Assembly (NCBI GenBank): GCA_009760885.1
Contig: CM019696.1
Coordinates: 41,772,221 to 41,836,220, forward strand
DNA: 64,000 nucleotides
Origin: Achatina immaculata
Taxonomy: Eukaryota; Mollusca; Gastropoda; Stylommatophora; Achatinidae
Direction of reading: 5' to 3'
Below are positions 33,956 through 45,229 of the stretch, piece by piece; position 1 is the stretch's first letter; the number at the start of each line of letters is the position of its first letter. Made by a program: the position numbers and the translations under genes. Below the pieces are notes generated by a model. That model did no database searches, was not told the DNA's origin, and worked only from the letters and a program-made list of their open reading frames with translations.

Positions 33956-35198
33956 TCTAAGATGTATACTGTCTCCTTTACTTTTTGGGATTACAGTAGA
34001 CTTCATAATGAAAAATTGCTGCACAGGCAACACAGGTATTGACTGGGTACATGGGAACCAACTAGAAGACCTTGATTTTGCTGATGACATAACTCTTATC
34101 AGTAATAATGTGAATTCCATGCAAGAAAAAACAGATAGCCTGTCTTCACTGGCTAGCAAAATAGGACTTGAAATTAACAAGGACAAAACAAAAATAATGA
34201 AAATTCCTCTCAATCAAAGTGGAAAAATACACATAGAAGGGACAAATATTGAAGATGTCAATCAATTTACATACCTTGGCAGCTACATAGACCAGGATGG
34301 TGACACTAGAAAGAAAGTTAGGATCAGAATTTCAAAAGCAGCATCAATCTTCAAGGATCTTGAGAACATATGGAATTCAAAAGTTATAAGCAAAAAACCA
34401 AGTTAAGACTATTCAATTCAAATGTAATAGCCACCCTCATTTATGCATGTGAAAGCTGGAAAATAACTAAAGAAATAGGAAAGAAATTAGACTCTTTTGA
34501 AAACAAATGCCTAAGGAAAATACTCTGCATCAAGTGGATTGAATTCAAGAACAATGCAGAGATTGATTGATTGATTGATTGATCTTTATTTCAAAAGGGT
34601 TAAGAATTGGGCATGCAGGCCCGTCTGACATTCTGCCCTTTATCATACATCTTTCACTCTATTCCAGGCATTCTACAAATATGCTGTTCATATAACAAAC
34701 ATAATTAACATTGAAGCTGAGAGACATAAAATAAAATATAACATTTACGTTTCACTCTTAAACATTCACTCTGTACAGAAGTAACTACATACATTATAAA
34801 TGACTATCTACTAAACAAAATTTTCGGTCTGTTCAGAAAACAATTAATTGTATTCGGTGTCTGTAAGAGCAGCTTAAGATAACTTATGGTAAGACAGATG
34901 ACTGAACAACAACCAGTCTCATGGGTGATCAGGAAAAGGAGATGGACTTATGTTGGTCACTTGATGAGAAGAAATGATCAGAGAATCCCAAAACAAGCTA
35001 TCAAGTGGAACACAACAGGCCAAAGAAAAAGAGGCAGACCGCGTGAAACTCTGAAGAGGACATTATTAAGAGAGGCCAAATTAACAGGCATAAAATCCTT
35101 TGATGAGGTTGAAAGACTCGCCGAAGACAGGAAAAATTGGCGAACTACTTTGCGAGCCCTATGTGACGTTTAACGGCACAGGAAGGATATAAGATAAG
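33956..35198 (+). mobile_element. LINE B (B5) nested in LINE F3
   Basis: 5'-truncated copy with 8-bp target duplication ATATTTGA (33948-33955 and 35199-35206). It begins at ILSPLLFGITVDFIMKNCCT, has the intact catalytic box LDFADDITLISNN (34070-34110), GLEINKDKTKIMK, FTYLGSYIDQDGDTRKKV, then after a shift CESWKITKEIGKKLDSFENK, and after a retroposon (34567-34889) EQQPVSWVIRKRRWTYVGHL, QRKRGRPRETLKRTLLREAK. It ends TGACGTTTAACGGCACAGGA and AGGATATAAGATAAG. One of the best preserved B copies. Confidence 0.92.
34567..34889 (-). mobile_element. Retroposon S, copy 2, nested in LINE B5
   Basis: Inverted orientation: (GATT)n at 34560-34582, then CTTTATTTCAAAAGGGTTAA, GAATTGGGCATGCAGGCCCG and TCTGACATTCTGCCC, the S family 3' block. 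It interrupts LINE B between GCAGAGA and TAAGACAGATG. No clear target duplication. Confidence 0.75.
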
Positions 35199-35206
35199 AT
35201 ATTTGA

Positions 35207-36009
35207 CCTCCACCTTCTTTGCACTAAAATGTAATCTGTTTGATTCTTGGTTTTCCTATCAGGTGATGTAAAGTCTTCTTGGATGTTGTTTAAAAAGTGT
35301 GTTAGCGATCATTAGCTCATTTTCCATGCAAAACGCCATTAGATTGTCTCCTGCTTCATCTCTATGTCCTATGCTAAATTTCCCTACAACATGTCCTTCA
35401 TCTTCTGCTCTTTTTGTACCAATACAATATCATTTTTCTGTACCTGGTCTAATGTCATTTGAAGTGTGTTATAAAAGTCTTCGACTTCCTCTTCTTCTGC
35501 TGCTGATGTAGATGCATATATCTGGATGATTGTTACATTTCTAGGAATGCACTTAAGTCTGATTGTGAAGATTCTATCACTTATTGGATTGTAGCCTAGT
35601 AATGCTTTTGTTGTTGATTTGTCCAAGTAAAAGCCACTCCACTCTTTCCTCCTACTTCTCCACCAGACTATATAAAGATATTATCATTCTCGCTCTTAAA
35701 GTGTCCTGATCCTTTCCATCGATGTTCGCAGATTCCCAAAATGTGTATCCCCGTTCTTTTCATCTCGTCACTTATTATTTGATACTTTCCCTCATACATA
35801 CTTCTTACATTCCATGTTCCTAATCTTATTTTTCTTTTTAGTTTGATGCAGGGGTTTTCCTTGGTCACACCATCAGGATTTTGTCCATCATCACAATTAC
35901 TAGTACTGACCTCTGTCTCACACTCTTCCCCAGTGTTAAAATTAGATCTATCTGGCCTGGGGGCCTCATCACCAGATCTTTTTCTTATTTGACTTTCCAT
36001 GAAGATAAA
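35207..36009 (-). mobile_element. LINE F3, endonuclease portion
   Basis: Minus strand from the start codon at 36000-36002: MESQIRKRSGDEAPRPDRSN, NTGEECETEVSTSNCDDGQN, IRLGTWNVRSMYEGKYQIIS, GIHILGICEHRWKGSGHFKS, then SDRIFTIRLKCIPRNVTIIQ, IYASTSAAEEEEVEDFY. It is the APE-type endonuclease (WNVRS and EHRW boxes near the N-terminus). The stretch with GDFNA is damaged near 35390, and the catalytic His of the SD-H box is not kept in the flanking part (DTDLELL at about 33910). Confidence 0.88.
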
Positions 36010-36540
36010 AAAAGATAAAGGTAAAGGTAATCCTCTCATGCCTTAGAGGCACATCTGTGGAGAGGAGCAGACAGAACTACAAAAATAAGATTTTTTAATG
36101 GCATGCATCTTTCCCATCGCAACATATGCTTGTGAGACCTGGACGCTTAACAAAACAGCTTAGAAACACATAAATGCCCTTGAATGTAAATGCTACAGAA
36201 GAGTTCTTCAAATATCATGGACACAAAAAGGAACAAATATATCTGTACTACAAAAACGTAATATTGAAGAAGGCTGACTAGTAAAGAGGATTAAAGAGAG
36301 AAAACTTAAATATTTTGGACACATTAAATGTCATGATAATCTAGAGAAGACCGTCTTGGAGGGTACATAATGGGAAAAAGAAAGAGAGGAAGACCAAAAT
36401 GAAGATGGCTGCAAGACATCGTTGATGATCTGCAAATGGATGCATCAGCAGCAGGCCATCTTGCTCACAACCGAGAGGCCCACAGGAGTGCTGTTTGGGA
36501 GGCAAAGTTCCACAAGGGACATGTAAATGAATGAATGAAT
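36010..36540 (+). mobile_element. LINE F 3'-end insertion carrying a SINE tail scrap
   Basis: 36010-36055 (AGATAAAGGTAAAGGTAATC, ATGCCTTAGAGGCAC) is the reverse complement of the 3' end of the SINE at 56335-56596. 36056-36540 is a plus-strand LINE F 3' end (GTGGAGAGGAGCAGACAGAA to GGGACATG and (TGAA)n). Together they interrupt the LINE F3 leader between GAAGATA and GTTTATC. Confidence 0.75.
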
Positions 36541-36726
36541 GAGTTTATCATTGCTTTCCTTCCGTATAGCTCCCCGATCAGGGTGATGTAAAGCCATGAG
36601 AGCATGTGGTGGATGGAACGGGAGAGCAGCCGACAGATAATGTTGGTTATGGTCACCATTTTATGATGGTAGGCAGATGATCTCAATGTAGGGACAATGG
36701 CTACGATCACTGACTAGTACAGTCAC
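36541..36726 (+). mobile_element. LINE F3 5' end, inverted segment
   Basis: 36541-36562 (GTTTATCATTGCTTTCCTTC) is leader in the F3 (minus) orientation. 36563-36726 (CTCCCCGATCAGGGTGATGT to CTGACTAGTACAGTCACTAT) is leader in the opposite orientation and ends at the target duplication. A 5' inversion next to the insertion end fits twin priming, a known by-product of LINE integration. Confidence 0.75.
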
Positions 36727-36736
36727 TATATGGAAT

Positions 36737-37757
36737 ACCATCTAAAATTGTCAACATCATTAGAGATCTCTACAATGGATATGTTTGTGCAATCAACACA
36801 GAAGAAGGAATGAGCGAATGGTTTCAGAATGAAACAGGCATGAAACAAGGATTTATATTATCTCCCTTGCTGTTTGGAATTGGCATAGACTTTATAATGA
36901 AAAGATACTGTACAGGTAAATCTGGCATTGACTGGGTACACAGGACCCAAATAGAATATCTTGATTTTGCAGATGACATAACTCTTATCAGTGACAATGT
37001 GAAATTGATGCAGAAAAAAACAGATTCCTTGTCTTCCTTGGCTAGCAAAATAGGCCTTGAAATTAACAAAGACAAAACAAAAATAATGAAATTTCTCATT
37101 AATGAGGAAAGAAAAATATACGTAGAAACAGTTGTTGATGAAGTAAACCAATTTGCAACTTTGGCAGCTATATAGACCAGGATAGTGACACCAGTAAGGA
37201 AGTTAGAATTAGAATTGCAAAAGCAGTATTGTCCTTAAAAAATCTTGAGAACATATGGAATTCAAAAGTTATAAGTATAAAAACCAAGTTAAGATTATTC
37301 AATTCAAATATGATGTCCACCCTCATTTACGCATATGAAAGCTGGAAAAAACTAAAGAAGTAGACAAGAAATTAGACTCTTTTGAAAACAAATGCCTAAG
37401 GAAAATATTTGGTATTAAGTGGAATAAACTCAAGAACAATGCAGAGATAAGACAGATGAACAAACAACAACCTGTCTCATGGGTGATCAGAAAAATAAGA
37501 TGGACATATGTAGGCCATGTGATGAGAAGAAACAATCAGAAAATACCAAAACAAGCTGTCAAGTGGAGCACAACAGACTGATGAAAAAGAGGTCGACCAT
37601 GTGAAACTTTAAAGAGGACATTGTTAAGAGAAGCCAGTTTAGTGGGCATAACATCCCTTGATGAAGTTGAAAGACTCGGCAAGAACAGGAAAACTTGGGA
37701 AACAACTATGCGAGACCTATGTGACATTTAATGGCAAGGGAAGGATGTAAGATGTAA
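36737..37757 (+). mobile_element. LINE B (B4), 3' portion after the LINE F insertion
   Basis: Continues B4: GYVCAINTEEGMSEWFQNET, GMKQGFILSPLLFGIGIDFI, the intact box LDFADDITLISDN (36955-36995), SLASKIGLEINKDKTKIMKF, then frame-broken thumb and tail through KQQPVSWVIRKIRWTYVGHV. It ends CCTATGTGACATTTAATGGC and GGAAGGATGTAAGATGTAAG (37738-37757). Confidence 0.92.
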
Positions 37758-38233
37758 GAACGTTAGTGCTGAACTGATATTGAATAACTAGGTTTGTAAT
37801 CAAAGCTGAGATGTCAAGTGCAAAATGTCAGATAGATTTGCATGCTAAATTCTTTATACTAGGAAAATAAAGTTATTTCATTCATTCATTCACTAAAATG
37901 GTGCCATCTGATTGGTTCAGTTTGTTTTCCTTTATGGTCTCCCAGCCTTGTCTTTAGGGCGCATTCTGTTGTATTATGTAAAGGAGGGATGCCACAAAGC
38001 TAAGGTTTTCATTTTCATTTTTCTTCTTTTATCCAATATGTTGTGTTTGTTTTTGTATGTAATCCTTGAAAAAGGCTCAGGGCAAAATATTGGATGTTGC
38101 ATGTTTTTCATTATTTGTGTTTTTTCTCACTTTTCTCACTCCCTCTATCACTTTGTAAAACTGCAGCATACACCTCTATCTACCTGTATTACTAGAACCA
38201 GTTTTACCGCAGTCGTTATCTTTTTTTTATCTA
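37758..38233. other. Intron sequence with a diverged retroposon S tail
   Basis: 37800-37890 (GCATGCTAAATTCTTTATAC, GGAAAATAAAGTTATTTC, then (ATTC)n) resembles the S family 3' end. The rest, to 38233, is unassigned. Confidence 0.5.
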
Positions 38234-39025
38234 TTACTTAACTAGCACACAGCTGTGATGTTTTGACTGAACCTTAATCATAGAAAACACACAGGATGAA
38301 TAAATAGAGAGAGAATATAAATATAAATTCACATGAATGCTATGTAAAAAAATGGGAATGGAAAAAATATAATAAAATAAAATGAATGGAGCACTTAGCT
38401 GTGACTTGTAAGAAGCTGTGGCTTGCAAAAGGCTGTGTTCAGAAGTGCCCATGGTGGAGTGTAGAGAATGTTTAAATGAAGACTTGTGATATGTGATAGG
38501 TGGGTCATAAATAAGGAGATGGGGGGGGGGGAGAACCATGGTAATCTAGCTGGGAGAAGGTGGAGTAGGTGATTATAGTAGGGGTAGAGGGGTTGTACTC
38601 TGATGCTGTGAGGATGGTTCTGAACTATATGTAACATGTGAGAAATGAGTGGAACTTACTGCAGAGGGATTGTGATTGTGGAAGAGTGGAATGTTAGGTG
38701 AGCTGAATAGTGAGTTCAAACCATGTGGTTTGAAAATAGAATGTTTAAATGGAGACTTGGACATACTCTACACTCCACTATGCACGATTCTGAACACAGC
38801 CTCTTATAAGTCACAGCTTCTTACAAGCCACAGCTAAGTGCTCCATTCATTTTATTTTACTCTATTTTTCCATTTCTATTTTTTACATAGCATTCACATG
38901 AATTTATATTTTATCTTCTCTCTCTATTTCTTTGTCCTGTATGTATTTGCATGATTAAGGTTCACACCGAAACTTCACAACTGTGCTAGTTAAGTAATGA
39001 AGCTGTTCCTACTTTTATTCCTTTT
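38234..39025 (+). repeat. Inverted-repeat element R, copy 3 (best preserved)
   Basis: Left arm 38234-38463 and right arm 38766-39002 are reverse complements over about 230 bp, beginning ATTACTTAACTAGCACA on the left and ending TGTGCTAGTTAAGTAAT on the right. Both contain the CACAGCTAAGTGCTCCATTC block. The loop 38464-38765 matches the loop of copy 2 and half of copy 1. The right side runs on to TTTATACATTG (39025). No ORF. It could fold into a large hairpin. Non-autonomous foldback element is the best label. Confidence 0.85.
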
Positions 39026-39179
39026 ATACATTGTCATTTCCATACCTCAGACTATTGACATTGTGACCTATTTTCTTTTTTTTTCAAATCAACATTTTTT
39101 AATGGCTTTGAAGATGTTTTCACTAAACTGTACAATGAGAAACTAGGTGACAGGATACGTCTTGTCTTCTGTCTATCTG

Positions 39180-42100
39180 TTGCCCTGCTGGCTGATGTTG
39201 GCTATCATGCTTTCCCACAATTCACTGCTCTGAGTGTTGATTATAAGCTGTGCTGGTGTTCTTTGTCTGTGCCACCTAGTTAGTCCATCCAGCATTTTCT
39301 CTCTCTGTTTACCTCCATCTCTTTTGTCTTCTGTTTTTCCCCTTGTCACAATGTATTCTATCTTGCCTCACCGCAGAACGTGTCCTAAGAATTTGGATCA
39401 TCTTTTCCAACTTTGCTATTGTTCATCTCATCTCTCTAGCCTCTCTCAGAACCTCCTCATTTGATTTTTTTGCTGTCCATTAATGTAGCAAAATATATGT
39501 AGCATTCTTCTAAGGAACCACATTTCAGTGGTTTTCAGTTGGCGCTGCACTTCATTAGTGACTAACTGTGCCTCACATCCGTAAAATAAAATTGGCTCAA
39601 TGTAGCACTGGAGTACTCTTTTCCTCACACCCAATGACAGTGATTTATTACACAGAATGCTCTTAATTTTTTTAAACATTATTTTGGCTTGCAATATTCT
39701 GCTCTTTATCTCAGTCAGGCATCTTCCATCTGAGGTCAGTAGTGTCTCCAAATATCTAAACTTGTCCACCTGTTTCAGCATTGTACCATTTGCTGTTATT
39801 TTACATTCAGGGATCACTTTTTTTTTTCTTTAAAATGACCATAACTTCCATTTTATTCTTGTTCAAAATAAGGCCCTTGTTCTCACTTTCTTTTACTACT
39901 ACGTCCAGCAATTCTTGTAGTTCTTTTTCACTCTTTGCTATTAAGACTGTATCGTCTGCACATCTCAACTTGTTTAAGTTGTATTCCCTTCACTGATATT
40001 CCAGGTAGTTCATCTATATGCCACAAGATGTTCTCACTATATAGGGGAAATAAATCAGGTCACATCCTTGGTGCAGTTTTAATTTCTTGATATTTGCCAA
40101 TTTCTTGCTCCATCTTTATTACTGTTCATTGCTGCCAATAAATGTTTTTAATAATTCTCAGGTCCTTTTCATCTATGTTTAGTTTTTCTAACATTTTCAT
40201 ATTTACAAGGTTGTGCCTTACTTTGTCAAAGGTCTTGTAGTAATCTATATAACACAACTATACAGATCAGTTTTAACTTCCATAGCTCTTTCTGTGAGTA
40301 TTCTTAATGTAAATTGCATTGGTTGTACCCTTCATTTGACAAATCCACATTGTTCCTCTGCAGTCTCTGGCTTTATTTTAGTTCATACTCATTGCATGAT
40401 TATGCAGAGAAGAGTTTTGGTGTTGTGACTCATAAGGCTTATTGTTCTGTGATCTTCACATTCTACTGCACCTAGTTTGTTGGTATAATGATAAATATTG
40501 ATTTCCTTGTATCATTTGGTACTGTGGATGTCATTCAAAATTTTAGTTATCACTTCTACTCCATATTCCTCTAGTGCTTCCAGCTCTTATTTGGTTATGT
40601 TGTGTGGACCTGGTGCTTTATTATTCTTCATTTGGTGGATGGCTCCTGTGACTTCTGCTGCTATTATAGCAGGTCCCTCATTGTTGTTTTCAGGATCTGG
40701 ATAAATTATTTCATCACTTTATAGGTCTCTGATGTATTTATTTCATCTATCTGTTATTTTTTCTCTTCCCAAATTTCTCCCTCCTTTGATTTAAGACATT
40801 CAATTTTGTGATGTGTCTTTCTGCCTGTTGATTCATTTATGTTTTAGTTAATTTTTCTTGTGTTACCTTGGTGGTGATGTTCTATTTCTTTGCATTTTGC
40901 ATTTAGCCACTCTTCTTTTTGCTTTGCTGCATCTATTCTTTATCTCTTGGTTTAATTCTTTATATTTTCCTTTATTATATTTCACTGTATTGCTTTTGTT
41001 GTCGCCAGTTTTGTCATGCTTGTGTAGTCTTTGCTGATCCGTTTAGAATTTCGTCTATCATCCATTTTGTTTTTGACTAGTCTTTTAAACTCAGGTATAA
41101 CCTCTCTTGATGTTTGTTGAATAGAGTTTCTTAACATTTCCCACTGACTGTCGATGCCATCGATTTTTGCTATTGCAGTTTTATCTGTTTTTTACAATAA
41201 TGTTGCATTTTTCTCTCACACTGTTATCTATTTTCAGCAGTACTAAGTTCAGTTTTATATTACTTCTCACTTTCATGATCTTCTTTAGTTTAATTCTCAT
41301 TTTTCCTATTACCGGAACATGGTCGCTGTCACAATCTGCCTCTGGTCTAGCATTTCTAAATCTTTTATTTATTAGTATGCAGCCGATTTGATTTTTTTGT
41401 GATGTTATTTAGGCTTTTATAGGTCCACAGATGTCTTGGGTGTTGCTTGAACCAGGTGCTGCCAACTATTATGTCATGGATCCTTGCCCATTCTGTCAGT
41501 TTATCACCTCTCTCATTTCTTTCTCCAAGGCCATACTCTCCACTTACATTGTTATCTTTCAGTCTACCAACTTTTGCTTTAGTCTTCCATTATTATTGTG
41601 CATTCATGACTTTTGCACTCTTTGACTGCTTTATCTAGGTCACTGTAAAATGCTTCTATGTCCTTCTCCATACTTGCTGATGTTGGAGTGTAGACTTGGG
41701 TGAAGTTTGCGCCTACTGGGCTTCCTCATAACTTGATCACCAAAATCCAAATCAAGCCCAGTATCCTTTCAGGGCTTTGCTTTTGACATCTTCTGTGATT
41801 AAATACTCTTCTTTCATGACTATTTCCTCCTGAGTATAAACTTTTATATTTTTCTGACTGGATTGCTCCCACTTCTGTCCACTGGACTTCACTTAATCCT
41901 AACAGACTAACTTCCATACATTTCATTTCTCTCTTGATGTTTTCCAGTTTCCTCTTCAGCATAGGTGTTCTTATATTCCACGTTCCAAAACTGAATTTGC
42001 GTTTTGTTTTGATCACTGTAGTCTGATAATGATTGGGCGCCACCTGTGGCTCATGACTGTCCTACCAGACCTGGGGCCCATGACTGTCCATACCAGGCCT

Positions 42101-43220
42101 GGGGCCCATGACTGTCCCTACCAGGCCTGTGCCCATGACTGTCCCTACTAGACCTGTGGCCCATGACTGTCCCTACCAGACCTGGGGCCAATGACTGTCC
42201 TACCAGACCTGTGCCCATGACTGTCCTACCAGACCTGTGCCCATGACTGTCCTACCAGACCTGGGGCCCATGACTGTCCCTACCAGACCTGGGGCCCATG
42301 ACTGTCCCTACCAGACCTGGGGCCAATGACTGTCCTACCAGACCTGTGCCCATGACTGTCCTAGCAGACCTGGGGCCAATGACTGTCCTACCAGACCTGG
42401 GGCCCATGACTGTCCTACCAGACCTGGGGCCCATGACTGTCCATACAAGGCCTGTGCCCATGACTGTCCCTACACGGCCTGTGCCCATGACTGTCCCTAC
42501 CAGACCTGTGCCCATGACTGTCCATACCAGACCTGTGCCCATGACTGTCCATACCAGACCTGTGCCCATGACTGTCCCTACACGGCCTGTGCCCATGACT
42601 GTCCATACCAAACCTGTGCCCATGACTGTCCCTACCAGGCCTGTGGCTCATGACTGTCCCTACCAGGCCTGTGGCTCATGACTGTCCTACCAGGCCTGTG
42701 GCTCATGACTGTCCCTACCAGACCTGTGGCCCATAACTGTCCATATCAGGCAAGCATGTTTGACTGAACCCTCCCTTCATGTTCATTTTTTTGAGATTGT
42801 GTATTAGCAAGATTTTACAAGGGAAGTATAGCAGTAGTTTACCACTCCTTGCTGCCAGATAGTGTACAGTTTTTACTGATAGCCCTTGGTTCAGAAACCT
42901 TTCCTGCAGGGCAGCAGGATGAGGGGTTAAGGCACCCCTAAGTCACAAATGACCCCATCATGGAGTTCTTGCAGCACACAAAAAAACTTGCCTTGCCCTC
43001 AAAGGTCACCACCTGTTTTGGTCCACAAATGCTTATTCTATTTATATATTCACAGCTAACCACTATATGTAGAGCACATTCCATCATCTGTCACTCAGTG
43101 GCCATGCTTAGTAGTATGACAGGCTCCTACTTACTACCCATTTTGTCTTCGCATATTTAAATATGTCATTGTTCACTTTCATTGCTGCTCATGTTCTTTA
43201 AAATTATCTTGTTTTTTTTT
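39180..43220 (-). mobile_element. LINE E relative (E5), nearly full span, minus strand
   Basis: From its 5' side: leader 43220-42050 with a large minisatellite, then endonuclease start at 42043 (FSFGTWNIRTPMLKRKLENI, MEVSLLGLSEVQWTEVG), a long frame-broken region with the endonuclease and RT remnants (for example SDHVPV-like text near 41320 and PGPHN near 40610), and a readable C-terminus 39817-39446: MIPECKITANGTMLKQVDKF, RYLETLLTSDGRCLTEIKSR, YIEPILFYGCEAQLVTNEV, WFLRRML. It ends near 39180. It is a sister of E1 (same order and leader blocks) but more decayed. Confidence 0.82.
42050..42745 (-). repeat. 28-29-bp minisatellite in a LINE leader
   Basis: About 24 units of ATGACTGTCC(C)TACCAGACCTGGGGCC and variants. 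On the minus strand a unit reads ACAGTCATGGGCCACAGG, TCTGGTAGGG. LINE E1 has a single related copy at the same place (22440-22475: CTTGTCCGGTAGGGCAGCTC, ACGAGCCACAGGT) just before its endonuclease. So the array grew from the leader. Long open frames on both strands here (e.g. 42298-42681) are by-products of the unit. Confidence 0.9.
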
Positions 43221-43284
43221 TCACTTACACTGTGAACTAAGGCAAAGTTCCAAATTCATGGACCTAAGATGCAGAAACAGAGAA

Positions 43285-43526
43285 TTATGATGCCATAAAA
43301 AAAATTGGAGGTTATGAAATAACAGAGATTAGATATGCTGACATATTAAATGCCATGAGGAAGGGTACATAATGGAAAAAAGAGAGGAAGATCTAGATGA
43401 AGATGGCTGCAAGACATTGTTGACGATCTGCGAATGGATGCATCAGCAGCAGACCATCTTGCTTAAAAACAAGAGGCCTTCAGGAGAGCTGTTAGAGAGG
43501 CAAAGTTCTGCAAAGGACATGCAAAT
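43285..43526 (+). mobile_element. LINE F internally deleted fragment (F5)
   Basis: GGTTATGAAATAACAGAGAT, TAGATATGCTGA (the YAD of the RT box) is joined directly to HIKCHEEGYIME-like tail (CATATTAAATGCCATGAGGA), then GCAAGACATTGTTGACGATC and GGACATGCAAATGACTGA. The 3' end abuts the target duplication of LINE G1. Confidence 0.8.
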
Positions 43527-44347
43527 GACTGATTGAGATTCCCCTGGGAACAACTGTGTTAAGAGCACACTTATCTTAACATAGTGTTTGTGAGACAGGG
43601 AACATAGATCTGTTTGCTTAAAAACTCTGACCTACTTCTGTAGCCCAGAAACTTGTAGCAATCAACACTAATTGTAATTGTTATTTTTGTAAAATGTAAT
43701 GTCAAGCTGGTGGATGGATGGGGACTTGGAGATCTCCGGTGGGAATGAGGGAAGTCTGGTGTGAAACCAATGAATCCAGGACGTGACAAGCCTATGGGTC
43801 TTTACAACAATGGTTATCAGAATGATGTAAACAAAACAGAGCCAGTAGACTATAGGTGGTGGGGAATGGATATCGTTGAAGCACTCATCAGATTCCTTTT
43901 CTCAAAGTCGGAGTGTCTTTGTGGAACTGTCTCAAAACCATCTGACATGGAGGAGGGACTTACGTACAGCCACCAGAGGCTGGAAAACAAAGTTTTGGCC
44001 AGGCCAGCCACACTATCTTCATGGCAGTCCGAGCAAGACCACAGTCTGCCCTAGCAAGGAAAGGTGCTGAAGTCGGAGTTGCCCAGCCAAAAGGCACATC
44101 TCAAAAATCAGGGTAACACGCATTATCGCTAATGAAATGTCTCTATCTGCAGTACTCAAACATGGTGCTCACCCTGTGAAGACTAACCAGGCAGGTGCAG
44201 TGCCGGGCCCTCTGCCTCGAAAGGGTCAGCCCAATGCTATTGGAGATCCTCTCAGTTCATCTTGTGGAGCCAGGAGACATGAGAGTAGAGCTACTGGCCA
44301 AAAAAATACAATGGAAGAAAACTGCCAAAAAGTAAGAACTTAAAATA

Positions 44348-45229
44348 ATGCAATGGAATGCTGAAGGTATCACCAGTGTTACAGATGGCTATAACAAAAA
44401 TATGGAACTAGAGAACATACTCTTTGCTGCCTTTAAAATCAGAGGCTACCAGTGTTTTAGATCAGACCGACAGGACAGAAGAAAGGGAGGAGTACTCACA
44501 CTTGTTAAGAATAACATCAGCGCATGTCAGGTGGGAGTGTACATGGGAGGAGCCGAATACCAGATGATTCATCTAAAAAGTAGTAATACAGATTTATACC
44601 TCCTTAACTATTACTGTCCTAATGACTGCCTACTTGCTTTAGAAACAATCCCACACAAAGAGAGACCGATGGTCTGTGGCGATTTTAGCAGCCATTCCCA
44701 GAGCTGGGGCTATGACCACATAGACAAGAAAGGAGAGGAAGTTGAGAGCTGGCAGGATGATAATGGACTTCTCCTGATCAACCAGCCAATGGATCCCCCA
44801 ACATTTTACTCAAGGGCTTGGCATACAACCTCAACACCAGATCTGGCATTCCACTCTCCAGACCTGAAGTGGAACATTACACGCAAAGTTGGAAAACAAC
44901 TTGGAGGTAGCGACCATTGACCAGTCTTCCTGATAATAGAAAATGAACTCCTTAACACCAGTAGCCCTCTCCCCAGATGGAACTATAAACAAGCAAACTG
45001 GACAATGTATAGACATTGTACAGGTGTCCTGGTGGGACAGCTGTCCACAGAAGGTAAGGATATTTATGGCATAGTGAAGGAATTCAATGCTTGTATCCTT
45101 CAGGCCGCCCGTGAAACCATTTCCAGAGGAGCTCGTAGGGACTATAAACCATACTGGTCTAGTGAGGTGGGAAAACTCCATGATGATGTGGAAGCAGCTC
45201 GAAAGCAAGTGTCAAGAACACCACAATAA
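44348..45229 (+). pseudogene. LINE G1 endonuclease domain (APE type)
   Basis: Begins IMQWNAEGI, the usual first strand of LINE apurinic-like endonucleases, then KIRGYQCFRSDRQDRRKGGV, YLLNYYCPNDCLLALETIPH, MVCGDFSSHSQSWGYDHIDK (catalytic GDF), PTFYSRAWHTTSTPDLAF and LGGSDH. The segment between ENILFAAF and KIRGYQ is about 18-20 residues shorter than in relatives and lacks the QET box with the catalytic Glu. The codon after SDH is TGA (44918-44920) where CGA is expected. After it the frame continues (ARETISRGARRDYKPYWSSE) to a frameshift at about 45205-45225. Confidence 0.88.

Noticed and set aside
42252..42681. Open frames of 120-130 codons rich in Pro, Thr and Gly
   Set aside because: Produced by the 28-29-bp minisatellite in a LINE leader; the unit length is not constant in frame and opposite strands are open as well.
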